Shown here piece by piece: positions 63,627-64,000 of a stretch of DNA of 64,000 nt; position 1 is the first letter of the stretch; the number at the start of each line of letters is the position of its first letter. The stretch is taken from assembly GCF_006402735.1 (NCBI RefSeq), contig NZ_CP017174.1:1739001-1803000 (forward strand), given 5' to 3'. The DNA is from Myxococcus xanthus. Its GTDB lineage: Bacteria > Myxococcota > Myxococcia > Myxococcales > Myxococcaceae. The notes under the pieces are model-generated. The model was given only the letters and a program-made list of their open reading frames with translations. It was not told the DNA's origin and did not search any database. Both the position numbers and the translations under genes were made by a program.

Positions 63627-64000
63627 TCACTTCACATCCACCATCACCGTGGGCGCGATGCGCAGCAGGCTGATGGTGGCCGAGCGGCCCATGAACCCGC
63701 GGGCTTCTTCAATGGCCTCGGTGAGCGTGTCGGTGCGGTCCCAGCCCATCAGAGCGGGGACGTGGTTGTTCTCCGCGCCCGCGACAATGACCTTGCCCAC
63801 GTGCTGGCGGCCATTCTCGCCCCAGTACCACATGTAGAAGGGGTGCACGCCGTGGTAGGCGTTGCCCTTGCGGTACAGGTGCACGTAGCTGGGGTTCTCC
63901 GCGAACTCGCGCTCGTACTTGTGCTCCAGCTTCATGGAGTCCCGCGTCTCCGGCAGCAGCCGGTGGAAGAACTCGATGTAGCTGGGGTGGTGCTCCGGGT
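63627..64000 (-). CDS. C-terminal part of a LarA/DUF2088-like protein (cut by window edge)
   Basis: The last 124 or so codons of a minus-strand gene that continues past the window. [62 protein letters not shown] resembles the end of nickel-pincer lactate racemase (LarA)-type proteins, where the ending often reads TLEEAL... IP. Upstream codons before the internal Met at 63935 ([20 protein letters not shown]) are also coding. It is 8 bp from elbD. Confidence 0.6.
   Translation of the reverse strand, partial: PEHHPSYIEFFHRLLPETRDSMKLEHKYEREFAENPSYVHLYRKGNAYHGVHPFYMWYWGENGRQHVGKVIVAGAENNHVPALMGWDRTDTLTEAIEEARGFMGRSATISLLRIAPTVMVDVK

Noticed and set aside
59392-63837. 1,481-codon plus-strand open frame opposite elbD
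   Set aside because: Same frame bias effect; the minus strand has four recognised domains in this span.

Overview
The window reads as a chromosomal segment of a Myxococcus (M. xanthus group) genome. GC content is very high, Ser/Thr kinases, ECF sigma factors and lipoproteins are abundant, and the right end carries the multidomain ether-lipid enzyme known as ElbD in M. xanthus. The species call rests on recognised proteins, not on a search.

Layout. 0-9.5 kb: rplU-rpmA-obg, a TrmH-like methylase and LolA, then two uncharacterised proteins, rimO, a secreted protein and yajQ. 9.5-21.6 kb: RNase J, a large Ser/Thr kinase with TPR-type repeats, a MaoC-like hydratase, a polysaccharide deacetylase, a periplasmic thioredoxin-like protein, an unusual AAA+ ATPase fused to a release-factor-2-like domain that has lost GGQ and SPF, and a cytochrome c lipoprotein. 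21.7-30.2 kb: an accessory region with two minus-strand tRNA arrays, each preceded by a short peptide gene and a strong hairpin, plus an HNH nuclease, IS66, ISAs1 and AraC remnants, and a small beta-grasp/ubiquitin-like protein next to a ThiF/E1-like enzyme. 30.2-36.9 kb: subtilisin-like protease, endonuclease V, GMC oxidoreductase and DUF2267. 36.9-43.4 kb: a minus-strand unit (tRNA-like RNA, PPP-family phosphatase, second tRNA-like RNA, vWA/Ro60-like protein, unknown protein, JAB peptidase) divergent from an ECF sigma/anti-sigma pair. 43.4-54.4 kb: second sigma/anti-sigma pair, thioesterase, PcrA/UvrD helicase, a third tRNA-like RNA, adenosine deaminase, an SDR and the RNA ligase RtcB. 54.4-64 kb: membrane protein, GNAT, GlgC, an FHA-GGDEF protein, an epimerase, ElbD and a truncated neighbour.

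The most striking pattern is a dispersed RNA-metabolism regulon. Three minus-strand RNAs (about 40.2-40.34, 41.08-41.21 and 48.9-49.04 kb) are circularly permuted tRNA-like molecules: the T arm and 3' acceptor strand come first, a short loop closes the acceptor stem, and the 5' acceptor strand, D arm and anticodon-like arm follow. The outer ends pair in a helix that covaries between loci. This is the architecture described for YrlA-type bacterial Y RNAs, the partners of Ro60, and two of the three lie beside a Ro60-like vWA protein. A bipartite motif, GTCAGG-N15/16-CGTM-like, lies upstream of both peptide/tRNA arrays, the Ubl-E1 pair, two of the permuted RNAs, the ECF sigma gene and (less perfectly) rtcB. 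I infer that one ECF sigma factor co-induces extra tRNAs, Y RNAs, Ro60-like protein, an end-healing phosphatase, RtcB ligase and a ubiquitin-like modification system (Ubl, E1, JAB), as would suit a response to RNA damage. The sequence motifs are visible directly; the regulatory and functional links are inference.
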